Source: an uncultured Porphyromonas sp. (lineage in GTDB: Bacteria; Bacteroidota; Bacteroidia; Bacteroidales; Porphyromonadaceae). Taken from it: 22,533 bases of DNA. The position numbers and the translations under genes were made by a program. The stretch covers positions 1 to 22,533 of the forward strand of contig NZ_CALHVI010000002.1 in NCBI RefSeq assembly GCF_938039215.1, in the 5' to 3' direction. Under the pieces are notes generated by a model. It ran no database searches. It had not been told where the DNA came from and saw only the letters and a list, made by a program, of their open reading frames with translations. This document shows, one piece after another, positions 15,876 through 22,533 of this stretch (positions are counted from its first letter, which is position 1; every line of letters starts with the position of its first letter).

Positions 15876-16925
15876 ATGCAGTTTAGTGCCGCCCAGATAG
15901 CACCACTCATCTCCGGGAAGATAGAGGGCGATAGCTCTGTCCTCGTCTCCAACTTTGGGAAGATCGAGTCAGCTAAGGCTGGTGACCTCGCCTTCTTAGC
16001 TAACCCTAAGTACGAGGCATACGCCTATACAACCGAAGCATCCATCCTTCTCGTCGCCGACGACTTCGCTCCGAAGCAACCCATCTCCGCCACCCTCATC
16101 CGTGTGGCTGATCCCTACGCTGCACTTGCTCAGTTGATGCAGCTCGTCGAGCAGCAGACAGCCCCTGAGCTCCGAGGTATCTCCCCCGATGCTCGCTGTG
16201 CTGATAGCGCAGAGCTTGGCGAAGATCTCTACATCGGAGCCTTTGCTTGCATCGAGGAGGGAGCTAAGATCGGGCGAGGCTGTAAGATCTATCCCTTTGC
16301 CTACATCGGTCGAGGGGTTACCCTTGGGGAAGGGACGATCGTCCATCCTCATGCGACACTTTACCACGGAGTGAAGGTCGGCGCTCGCTGTATCATCCAC
16401 GCTGGGGCAGTCATCGGAGCCGATGGCTTTGGCTTCGCACCCGAGGCGGATGGCTACCATAAGATCCCTCAGCTGGGGAGCGTCTTAATAGAGGATGATG
16501 TCGAGATCGGGGCGAATACTTGTATCGACCGAGCTGTCATGGACAATACGGTCATCCGCCGAGGTGTCAAGCTCGATAACCTCGTGCAGATCGCACATAA
16601 CTGCCTCGTCGGCGAACATACCGTCATGGCTGCCCAAGTAGGCCTCGCAGGCTCCTCTGCTATCGGCTCATGGTGCCGCTTCGGTGGGCAGGTCGGTGTC
16701 GGTGGCCATATCTCCATCGGCGATCGTGTCGAGATGGGAGGCCAGACGGGGGTCATCAGCAATGTTGCCTCGGGTAGTGTCCTGATGGGATCACCAGGGA
16801 TACCCCTGCGGGAGGCACTGAAGAGCTTCGTCCTTCAGCCTAAGCTCCCCGATATGTACCGTCGCCTACAAGCACTGGAAAAGGAACTAGCAGAACTGAA
16901 ACAACAAGCAACACAAGAGCATTAG
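15876..16925 (+). CDS. lpxD: UDP-3-O-acylglucosamine N-acyltransferase
   Basis: LpxD adds the second acyl chain to UDP-3-O-acyl-glucosamine, the third step of lipid A synthesis, using acyl-ACP. The 349-residue protein has an N-terminal uridine-binding domain (1-100; NFGKIESAKAGDLAFLANPK) and a left-handed beta-helix of hexapeptide repeats (about 101-320). The catalytic histidine is His241 in NLVQIAHNCLVGEHTV. FGFAPEADGYHKIPQLG is the conserved loop before it. A helical C-terminus ends in QQATQEH. The ATG at 15876 is used because the domain begins there; the frame is open upstream into pyrF but that extension is shadow sequence. lpxC-fabZ starts 3 nt after its stop. Confidence 0.95.
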   Translation: MQFSAAQIAPLISGKIEGDSSVLVSNFGKIESAKAGDLAFLANPKYEAYAYTTEASILLVADDFAPKQPISATLIRVADPYAALAQLMQLVEQQTAPELRGISPDARCADSAELGEDLYIGAFACIEEGAKIGRGCKIYPFAYIGRGVTLGEGTIVHPHATLYHGVKVGARCIIHAGAVIGADGFGFAPEADGYHKIPQLGSVLIEDDVEIGANTCIDRAVMDNTVIRRGVKLDNLVQIAHNCLVGEHTVMAAQVGLAGSSAIGSWCRFGGQVGVGGHISIGDRVEMGGQTGVISNVASGSVLMGSPGIPLREALKSFVLQPKLPDMYRRLQALEKELAELKQQATQEH

Positions 16926-16928
16926 ATA

Positions 16929-18314
16929 ATGAATATGCAGAAGACACTTAAGGCTCCCTTCTCCCTCTCGGGCAAGGGGCTACATACGGGCCTAGATATC
17001 GAGATCACCTTCCTGCCAGCACCTGCTGGTACGGGACGTGTCATCCGTCGAGTAGACCTCGAGGGTGCCCCAGAGATCCCCGCCCTATCAGAGTTCGTCA
17101 AGGGTACGGAGCGAGGTACTGTCCTCGTCAAGGGAGAAGCCTCCGTCAGCACGGTAGAGCACGCTATGGCTGCTCTCTATGCTAAGGGAGTAGACAACTG
17201 TATCATTGAGGTCAATGCTCCCGAGTTCCCCATCCTTGATGGGAGCTCACGTCTCTATGTAGAGGCGATCAATGAGATTGGTCTCGAGGAGCAGGAGCTT
17301 CCCGTCGAGTACTACATCGTCAAGCGTCGTCAGGAAGTCGTCTCGGCTGATGGTCGCTCACGCATCGTCCTCCTACCAGACAATAAGTTCGGTATCGATG
17401 TGCACATCTCCTTCGACTCTCCCGTACTGAACAACCAGTTCGCATCACTCGAGGACTTCAAGGACTTCGATACGGAGATCGCTTCGTGCCGTACCTTCGT
17501 CTTCGTTCGTGAGGTAGAGGCGCTTCTTGCTAACAATCTGATCAAGGGAGGTGACCTCGACAATGCCCTCGTCATCTATGATGAGCCTATGAGTTCGGAG
17601 CAGCTCAATAAGATCTGTGATCTGATGCACGTCGAGCACAAGTCCGACCTATCGCTGGGCTATATCAACAATGCACCGATCATCTTCCCCAATGAGCCTG
17701 CACGCCACAAGCTCCTCGATGTGCTCGGTGACTTGGCGCTCATCGGTCGTCCTATCCGTGGTCGCATCCTAGCTTACTGCCCAGGGCACAAGATCAACAA
17801 TGAGATGGGCTCTAAGATCCGTAAGGATATCAAGCTCAATGAAGCTCAGGCTCCTCTCTATGATCCCAATGCAGAGCCTATCCTCGATGTCAATCGTATC
17901 CGCGAACTCCTGCCTCACCGCTATCCCTTCTTGATGGTGGACAAGATCATCGAGATCGGACCAGACTACATCGTTGGGGTCAAGAGCGTCTCGGGCAATG
18001 AACCCTTCTTCCAGGGGCACTTCCCTACGGAGCCCGTCATGCCAGGGGTACTTCAGGTAGAAGCGATGGCTCAGGTCGGAGGTCTGCTCGTGCTCCATAC
18101 TATCGACGATCCAGAGAAGTATTCGACTTACTTCATGAAGATCGACAACGTGAAGTTCCGTCAGAAGGTCGTCCCCGGTGATACGCTTGTCTTCAAGCTC
18201 CGCCTGCTCTCTGAGATCCGCCGAGGAGTGGCTAACATGCGTGGTCTAGCCTTCGTCGGAGAGAAGCTCGTCTGTGAAGCTGAGTTCATGGCTCAGGTAG
18301 CAAAGAATAAGTAA
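16929..18314 (+). CDS. lpxC/fabZ: LpxC-FabZ fusion: lipid A deacetylase and hydroxyacyl-ACP dehydratase
   Basis: Two enzymes are joined in one 461-residue chain. Residues 1-305 are LpxC, the zinc deacetylase that commits to lipid A synthesis: zinc ligands are His78 (VEHAMAAL), His260 and Asp264 (RHKLLDVLGDL), and the catalytic His287 is in GHKINNEM. Residues 318-461 are FabZ, which dehydrates 3-hydroxyacyl-ACP: LLPHRYPFLMVDKI, then catalytic His364 in FQGHFPTEPVMPG and Glu378 in QVEAMAQ. LpxA and LpxD use hydroxyacyl-ACP and FabZ consumes it, so the fusion puts the two competing routes in fixed ratio. This fusion is known in Bacteroidetes. The gene begins 3 nt after lpxD. All catalytic residues are present. 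Confidence 0.96.
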   Translation: MNMQKTLKAPFSLSGKGLHTGLDIEITFLPAPAGTGRVIRRVDLEGAPEIPALSEFVKGTERGTVLVKGEASVSTVEHAMAALYAKGVDNCIIEVNAPEFPILDGSSRLYVEAINEIGLEEQELPVEYYIVKRRQEVVSADGRSRIVLLPDNKFGIDVHISFDSPVLNNQFASLEDFKDFDTEIASCRTFVFVREVEALLANNLIKGGDLDNALVIYDEPMSSEQLNKICDLMHVEHKSDLSLGYINNAPIIFPNEPARHKLLDVLGDLALIGRPIRGRILAYCPGHKINNEMGSKIRKDIKLNEAQAPLYDPNAEPILDVNRIRELLPHRYPFLMVDKIIEIGPDYIVGVKSVSGNEPFFQGHFPTEPVMPGVLQVEAMAQVGGLLVLHTIDDPEKYSTYFMKIDNVKFRQKVVPGDTLVFKLRLLSEIRRGVANMRGLAFVGEKLVCEAEFMAQVAKNK

Positions 18315-18323
18315 CCAATACAA

Positions 18324-18369
18324 ACAAGGTGCCCTACCTCCTCTCCAGAGAGGAAGCTGGGCCCCTTGT
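18324..18369 (+). promoter_or_regulatory. Stem-loop between lpxC-fabZ and lpxA
   Basis: ACAAGGTGCCC (18324-18334) pairs with GGGCCCCTTGT (18359-18369) with one mismatch, and CCTCTC/GAGAGG inside extends the helix towards a small loop. It is not followed by a T-run, so it is not a standard terminator. It occupies most of the 74-nt gap and ends 19 nt before the lpxA start. It could be an RNA-processing or stability element, or a control on lpxA translation. The fold is visible; the role is inferred. Confidence 0.55.
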
Positions 18370-18388
18370 CTATATGAATATATCCTAT

Positions 18389-19180
18389 ATGTCCCAACCC
18401 AATATTAGTCCCCTTGCAAGCGTCCATCCTGAGGCTAAGCTAGGAGCAGATGTCATCGTCCATCCCTTTGCCGTCATCGAGGAGAATACCGAGCTCGGAG
18501 AGGGGTGCATCATCGAGAGCCATGCCGTCATCAAGAGTGGTGCTCGTCTAGGTAAGCACTGCCACATCCATTCGGGTGCTGTCATCGCAGGTATTCCTCA
18601 AGACCTGAAGTTCGTCGGCGAAGAGAGTGTCGCCATCATCGGTGATCATACGATGGTGCGTGAGTGCGTCACGGTGAACCGTGGTACGGCTTCCCGTGGG
18701 AAGACCGTCGTCGGTAGCTACTGCTTGCTGATGGCCTATTCGCATGTCGCTCATGACTGCGTCCTCGGTGATCATGTGATCCTCGGGAATGCCACCCAGC
18801 TGGCTGGCGAAGTAGAGGTCGATGACTATGCGATCCTCAGCGGTGGCTCACTGGTCCACCAGTTCGTCCGTATCTCCAAGCATGTCATGCTGCAGGGCGG
18901 CTCTCGTGTGAACAAGGATATCCCTCCCTACACGCTCATCGGTCGTGACCCTATCGTCTACTGCGGGATCAATATCGTCGGGCTACGTCGTCGTGGCTTC
19001 ACCAACGAGCAGATCTTCCGTATCAACGATATCTATCGTACCCTCTACCAGCGTGGGCTCAACAATACTGAGGCCTTCCGTGTGATCGAGGAGGAGATCC
19101 CCGAGAGCTACGAGCGTACGCTCATCCTTGACTTCATCCGCTCCTCCGAGCGAGGTATCGTGCGTGGCACGATGGACTAA
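18389..19180 (+). CDS. lpxA: UDP-N-acetylglucosamine acyltransferase
   Basis: LpxA performs the first, reversible acylation of UDP-GlcNAc in lipid A synthesis. The 263-residue product is a left-handed beta-helix (about 8-190) followed by a helical C-terminal domain. The catalytic histidine is His122 in AYSHVAHDCVLGDH, with His119 beside it. IAGIPQDLKF, TVNRGT and GLRRRGFTNEQI are further family signatures. The start at 18389 (MSQPNISPLASVHP) matches the family N-terminus; the frame is open upstream to 18329 through the stem-loop, but that extension is not family sequence. The order lpxD, lpxC-fabZ, lpxA places all early lipid A steps together. Confidence 0.95.
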   Translation: MSQPNISPLASVHPEAKLGADVIVHPFAVIEENTELGEGCIIESHAVIKSGARLGKHCHIHSGAVIAGIPQDLKFVGEESVAIIGDHTMVRECVTVNRGTASRGKTVVGSYCLLMAYSHVAHDCVLGDHVILGNATQLAGEVEVDDYAILSGGSLVHQFVRISKHVMLQGGSRVNKDIPPYTLIGRDPIVYCGINIVGLRRRGFTNEQIFRINDIYRTLYQRGLNNTEAFRVIEEEIPESYERTLILDFIRSSERGIVRGTMD

Positions 19181-19215
19181 GTCTCGACGTACACTCGGAT
19201 CATACACACTTCTCT

Positions 19216-20730
19216 ATGCAGAAGATTTATGCGGGCAAGCAGCTTGAGATCCTCTATGCTCAGGCAGCACAGGTAGACAAGCTCTCAGCCATTGATCATA
19301 TCGATCGGGCAGCCTCGGCTTTCGAGCGGGAGCTACTGCGGCACTACACCCTCGGGGGGCGTAAGATCTACGTCTTCGCTGGGGCGGGTCGCTGTGGTGC
19401 CTATGCGCTTGCCGTCGCTCAGCTCTTGGCACGTAGAGGTCACTCGGTCTTGACCTACCTCTTCTATCGGAATGGTCAGCTCTCCGAGGCTTGTGAGGAG
19501 GTGAGGAATCAGCTCCCACAAGATGGCTTCCGTCTGGAGGAGATCTATACAGAGTTCACTCCGCCACGTATCGCCTCACGTGACCTTATTGTTGATGGGC
19601 TCTTTGGTGCAGAGCTACAGACCCCGCTTGCGGATGGCTATGTAGCACTCTCGGGTTTCCTCAATGCTTCTAAGGCTCCGATCGTCAGTATCGAGCTCCC
19701 CTCGGGGCTCTTTGCAGAAGACAATTCGGGTAATAGCCTAGAACATGTCATCCGTGCCGAGCGTACGATCGCCTTCGATAGTCCTAAGCTTGCGTTCTTC
19801 TTCCGAGAGAATGATCCCTATGTGGGTGCTTGGTCTTGCCTTTCCCTTGGGATCAGTCCACAGGCACAGAAGGATCTAGAGACTCCCTACTATCATATCC
19901 AAGATGAGGCGCTTATCCGAGCGCTTGATGAGCGACCACGCTTCAGTGTCGAGCTCCCTCGAGGGAAGGTCCTCTTCCTAGTAAATGATACGGGGCATGC
20001 TGGGCGTACGCTCCTTAGCTCACGGGCAGCCTCACGGGCGGGATGCGCGGAGGTCCATGCTTCGGTGCCTGCGGAGGAAGTCCTTCCTCTGGAGCTTGCT
20101 CATCCCGAACTAACGGTCTACCCTCTAGAGCAGGGGCAATCTCTCTTCTTGGGCAACCTCAATGCCTACCGCACGGTGGTCGTAGGTGAAGGCTTCGGTC
20201 GAAGCCTCAGATCACTAGAGATCTTCGTATCACTGCTGACATCTAATCCTCGTCCGCTGGTGATCGATAGCGATGGTATTGCGCTGCTGTCCATCGATCG
20301 GAAGCTCATGGAGAGCCTTCCCTCGAAGAGTGTCCTCATCGCTACACATGAAGAGCTGGATGAGATGATGGGCTATCTTGGCTCAGATCGGGAGCGTCTG
20401 GAGCAAGCTCTGGAGCTGGCACGACGATATGATATCTGCTTCATCCTTCGTGGCACCTATTCAGCGGTATGTACACCACAGGGGACGGTCTTCTTCGACA
20501 CGACGGGCAATACGGGTATGCAGACCCGAGGTACGTCTAATGTCCTCTCTGGGGTCATCGCAGGGCTCCTAGGACAAGGCTATCAGTCCATCACGGCTTC
20601 CGTCTTGGGGCTTCACCTTGTAGGGCTCTCGGCAGAACTCTATGCAGGGCGCTATTCGGAGCGAAGCCTTACTGCTTCGAGCTTGATCGATCTTCTAGGC
20701 GAAGCTTACCATCAGCTCGAGGCTGAGTAA
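19216..20730 (+). CDS. Divergent NAD(P)H-hydrate repair protein, possible pseudoenzyme
   Basis: The 504-residue layout is that of the bifunctional Nnr protein: a YjeF_N epimerase domain (about 1-215) and a ribokinase-like dehydratase domain (about 225-504). Together these normally repair damaged, hydrated NAD(P)H. Several signature residues differ. The epimerase GxGNNGGDG loop reads GAGRCGAYA (56-64), losing the Asn pair and the Asp; IDxPSGL is IELPSGL (159-165). Asp127 in VDGLFG remains. In the dehydratase domain the usual GTGD is GTSN (439-442), replacing the presumed catalytic Asp, and the usual LKG is LRG (411-413). The frame is intact and the surrounding fold motifs are kept, so it is not a decayed gene. 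It may be inactive or have a new role. It starts 35 nt after lpxA and ends the operon. Confidence 0.8.
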   Translation: MQKIYAGKQLEILYAQAAQVDKLSAIDHIDRAASAFERELLRHYTLGGRKIYVFAGAGRCGAYALAVAQLLARRGHSVLTYLFYRNGQLSEACEEVRNQLPQDGFRLEEIYTEFTPPRIASRDLIVDGLFGAELQTPLADGYVALSGFLNASKAPIVSIELPSGLFAEDNSGNSLEHVIRAERTIAFDSPKLAFFFRENDPYVGAWSCLSLGISPQAQKDLETPYYHIQDEALIRALDERPRFSVELPRGKVLFLVNDTGHAGRTLLSSRAASRAGCAEVHASVPAEEVLPLELAHPELTVYPLEQGQSLFLGNLNAYRTVVVGEGFGRSLRSLEIFVSLLTSNPRPLVIDSDGIALLSIDRKLMESLPSKSVLIATHEELDEMMGYLGSDRERLEQALELARRYDICFILRGTYSAVCTPQGTVFFDTTGNTGMQTRGTSNVLSGVIAGLLGQGYQSITASVLGLHLVGLSAELYAGRYSERSLTASSLIDLLGEAYHQLEAE

Positions 20731-20750
20731 GAAGGCTTCCTGTTAAGCAA

Positions 20751-20799
20751 AAGAAATAGGGGCTGTACCACCAATCGGGTGGTACAGCCCCTATTCTTT
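20751..20799. terminator. Bidirectional terminator between nnr-like gene and fumC
   Basis: ATAGGGGCTGTACCACC (20756-20772) pairs perfectly with 20778-20794 around a 5-nt loop, extended by weaker A/T pairs on each side. The + strand tail is TTCTTTGTT. On the - strand the tail is TTTCTTTTG. It lies 20 nt after one gene and ends 21 nt before the fumC stop, so it can stop both convergent transcripts. Confidence 0.9.
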
Positions 20800-20819
20800 G
20801 TTGGGTTCCTACGAGCGAA

Positions 20820-22217
20820 TTAGTCCAGCGGATGAACCATATCCTCTGGGCGTACCCACTTGTCGAACTCTTCTTCGGTCACGTAGCCGAGGCGAAGGGC
20901 TTCTTCCTTGAGCGTCGTGCCGTTGCGGTGTGCAGCGTTAGCGATCTCAGCAGCCTTGTAGTAGCCGATGTGCGTATTGAGAGCGGTGACGAGCATCAGG
21001 GAGTTGTTGAGCAGCTCCTTGATGCGTGGGTGGTTAGGCTCGATACCGGAGACGCAGTGGATATCGAAGGAGACAGCTGCATCGCCTAGGAGCTGAGCGC
21101 TCTGGAGGAAGTTAGCAGCCATGACGGGCTTGAAGACGTTCAGCTCGAAGTGTCCCTGCATACCGCCGACGGTGATCGCTACATCATTGCCTGCTACCTG
21201 AGCGCAGACCATGGTGAGAGCCTCGCACTGGGTGGGATTGACCTTACCTGGCATGATGGAAGAGCCTGGTTCGTTGGCGGGGATGATGATCTCACCGATA
21301 CCGCTGCGAGGACCAGAGGCAAGGAGGCGAATGTCGTTAGCGATCTTGTTGAGGGAGACAGCTACCTGCTTGAGAGCTCCGTGGGTCTCTACGATCGCAT
21401 CGTGAGCAGCAAGCGCTTCGAACTTATTCTGAGCCGTGACGAAGGGTAGCCCTGTGAATTCTGCGATATGACGAGCTACGACGACATCATAGCCCTTAGG
21501 CGTATTGAGCCCCGTACCGACGGCCGTGCCACCGAGAGCTAGTTCAGCCAGATGGGGAAGGGTGTGCTCGATGGCACGGATGCCATGCTCGAGCTGAGCT
21601 GCGTAGCCGCTGAATTCCTGTCCGAGGGTCAGAGGAGTAGCGTCCATCAGGTGGGTACGACCGATCTTCACGACATCGGCCATTTCCTTTGCCTTGGCAT
21701 CAAGAGCCTTGTGGAGCTGGCGAAGGCCAGGCAGAGTCACTTCGACGACCTTCTTGTAGCAAGCGATGTGCATGCCGGTGGGGAAGGTGTCGTTGGAAGA
21801 CTGGGACTTATTGACATCGTCATTGGGAAGGAGGGTCTTTTCACCTTCGCCGATGACCTTGCCTGCGAGCTGGTGAGCACGGTTAGCGATGACCTCGTTG
21901 ACGTTCATGTTGCTCTGCGTACCCGAGCCCGTCTGCCAGATGACCAGAGGGAACTGATCGTCGAGCTTCCCTGCGAGGATCTCATCACAGACGGCAGCGA
22001 TCAGGTCACGCTTCTCTACGGGCAGGACGCCGAGTTCATGGTTGGCATAGGCTGCGCCCTTCTTCAGGTAGGCAAAGCCTCGGATGATGTCCAGAGGCAT
22101 GGAAGCGGGTTGACCGATCTTGAAGTTGTTGCGAGAGCGCTCGGTCTGAGCACCCCAGAGCTTGTCGGCAGGTACCTTGACTTCGCCAAGGGTGTCCTTT
22201 TCGATTCTGTAGTCCAT
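20820..22217 (-). CDS. fumC: Fumarate hydratase, class II
   Basis: FumC interconverts fumarate and malate without an iron-sulfur cluster, in the TCA cycle or its reductive branch. The 465-residue product is full length. Signatures are TGSGTQSNMNVNEV (97-109), SQSSNDTFPTGMH (138-150), the catalytic base His189 in GRTHLMDA, and the superfamily signature GSSIMPGKVNP (318-328) with catalytic Ser319, Lys325 and Asn327. The C-terminal lobe ends with MVHPLD. It is the only - strand gene here, convergent with the long operon and separated from it by a bidirectional terminator. Its own promoter lies about 80 nt upstream of the start codon. Confidence 0.96.
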   Translation of the reverse strand: MDYRIEKDTLGEVKVPADKLWGAQTERSRNNFKIGQPASMPLDIIRGFAYLKKGAAYANHELGVLPVEKRDLIAAVCDEILAGKLDDQFPLVIWQTGSGTQSNMNVNEVIANRAHQLAGKVIGEGEKTLLPNDDVNKSQSSNDTFPTGMHIACYKKVVEVTLPGLRQLHKALDAKAKEMADVVKIGRTHLMDATPLTLGQEFSGYAAQLEHGIRAIEHTLPHLAELALGGTAVGTGLNTPKGYDVVVARHIAEFTGLPFVTAQNKFEALAAHDAIVETHGALKQVAVSLNKIANDIRLLASGPRSGIGEIIIPANEPGSSIMPGKVNPTQCEALTMVCAQVAGNDVAITVGGMQGHFELNVFKPVMAANFLQSAQLLGDAAVSFDIHCVSGIEPNHPRIKELLNNSLMLVTALNTHIGYYKAAEIANAAHRNGTTLKEEALRLGYVTEEEFDKWVRPEDMVHPLD

Positions 22218-22296
22218 ACTTATATGTGTTTATGTCTCAAGTGAGCAGTAGGCTGCTGTGCTAGGCCCGTTGAGTCGCCATAGCCACAGACTAAGG

Positions 22297-22304
22297 CAAA
22301 AATA
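22297..22304 (-). promoter_or_regulatory. -7 box of the fumC promoter
   Basis: Read on the - strand this is TATTTTTG, a match to TAnnTTTG. No TTG was found at the expected -33 distance. Transcription from about 22290 would give a leader of roughly 70 nt. Confidence 0.6.
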
Positions 22305-22465
22305 CAAATAGATTTTGGGAATACCTAGGGAGTCTGCTTGGGGAAAAGGGGGGAAGAACCCTGAGGAAGAAGGAGGCTCTAGATAAGCTCCCTTGGCCCG
22401 ATCTCTAGGGCATTCGGCTCCCCTTGTATGAGGCCGAAGAGAAGGGTGCTCTGTAAGGCCTGCAG
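22305..22465. other. Gap upstream of fumC, no gene recognised
   Basis: With the fumC leader and the repeat at 22466 this makes a 316-nt stretch without a gene. A - strand frame spans 22230-22520 but runs through the palindromic repeat and the fumC promoter and resembles nothing, so it is not called. No promoter facing right was found. Confidence 0.5.
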
Positions 22466-22530
22466 AAAACCTACTGTAGGTCGTCGATGCGACCCACGGT
22501 AGGTCGGTCGACCGACCCACAGTAGGTTTT
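22466..22530. repeat. 65-nt iterated-palindrome repeat, family A, copy 2
   Basis: It has the same layout as 1-65: outer arms of 18 nt (22466-22483 and 22513-22530), a 17-nt central palindrome CGACCCACGGTAGGTCG (22490-22506) and two 6-nt spacers. The core centres are T, G and A in both copies. Differences are confined to the Y/R positions of the cores and the two spacers. The spacer TCGATG is second in copy 1 but first here; the other spacer is GTCGAC, itself a palindrome. AAAA and TTTT flank it as in copy 1. Confidence 0.85.
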
Positions 22531-22533
22531 TTC

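Noticed and set aside
18324..18369. Rho-independent terminator between lpxC-fabZ and lpxA
   Set aside because: The hairpin is not followed by a T-run and lies inside what appears to be a continuous operon.
21552..22244. 230-codon + strand frame antisense to fumC
   Set aside because: Shadow of fumC; no motif and no promoter facing it.
1..22533. A 22-kb composite transposon bounded by the two 65-nt elements
   Set aside because: The interior is ordinary housekeeping genes with no transposase or integrase, and each element is itself a self-contained palindrome, not a simple terminal repeat.

Overview
The window looks like a chromosomal segment from a Bacteroidetes bacterium, most likely a Porphyromonas species or close relative. 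The grounds are: -7 boxes of the form TAnnTTTG instead of sigma70 -10 boxes, almost no Shine-Dalgarno sequences, an LpxC-FabZ fusion gene, a Bacteroidetes-type PurM, outer-membrane barrels with an N-terminal carboxypeptidase-regulatory-like domain, and a G+C content that by eye is somewhat above half. The species is not identified. Nearly every gene is on the + strand; only fumC is on the - strand.

Layout. 1-65: a 65-nt iterated-palindrome repeat. 308-4025: alaS and aroB, with a promoter before alaS. 4089-4163: tRNA-Pro(GGG) with its own promoter and a strong terminator. 4386-7669: aspS, a small acidic pRiA4b-ORF-3-like protein and miaA, tightly packed and ending in an array of 24-nt palindromic units whose last hairpin looks like a terminator. 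7810-8343: a long gap with no convincing gene. 8344-11369: two ATGA-overlapping genes for a secreted protein and a TonB-receptor-like outer-membrane barrel, followed by a second copy of the 24-nt palindrome array. 11679-20730: a probable eight-gene operon (secreted glucosaminidase with LysM repeats, purM, prfA, pyrF, lpxD, lpxC-fabZ, lpxA, and a divergent NAD(P)H-hydrate-repair homologue). A bidirectional terminator separates it from convergent fumC. A second copy of the 65-nt repeat ends the window.

How the genes fit together. The long operon mixes envelope building (peptidoglycan hydrolase, three lipid A steps plus FabZ) with nucleotide synthesis (purM, pyrF) and translation termination (prfA). 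The first blocks serve translation (two aminoacyl-tRNA synthetases, a tRNA, tRNA isopentenylation) and the shikimate pathway. These are mostly housekeeping genes; no defence system, prophage or transposase was seen.

The most unusual material is (1) two families of iterated palindromic elements, with 23-nt and 24-nt periods, at operon edges; (2) the 504-residue hydrate-repair homologue, in which signature residues of both catalytic halves are replaced, so it may be a pseudoenzyme; (3) a hairpin between lpxC-fabZ and lpxA; and (4) the uncharacterised secreted protein coupled to the outer-membrane barrel. Both window ends fall in copies of the same 65-nt repeat, which would be expected if this is an assembly contig broken at a multicopy repeat.
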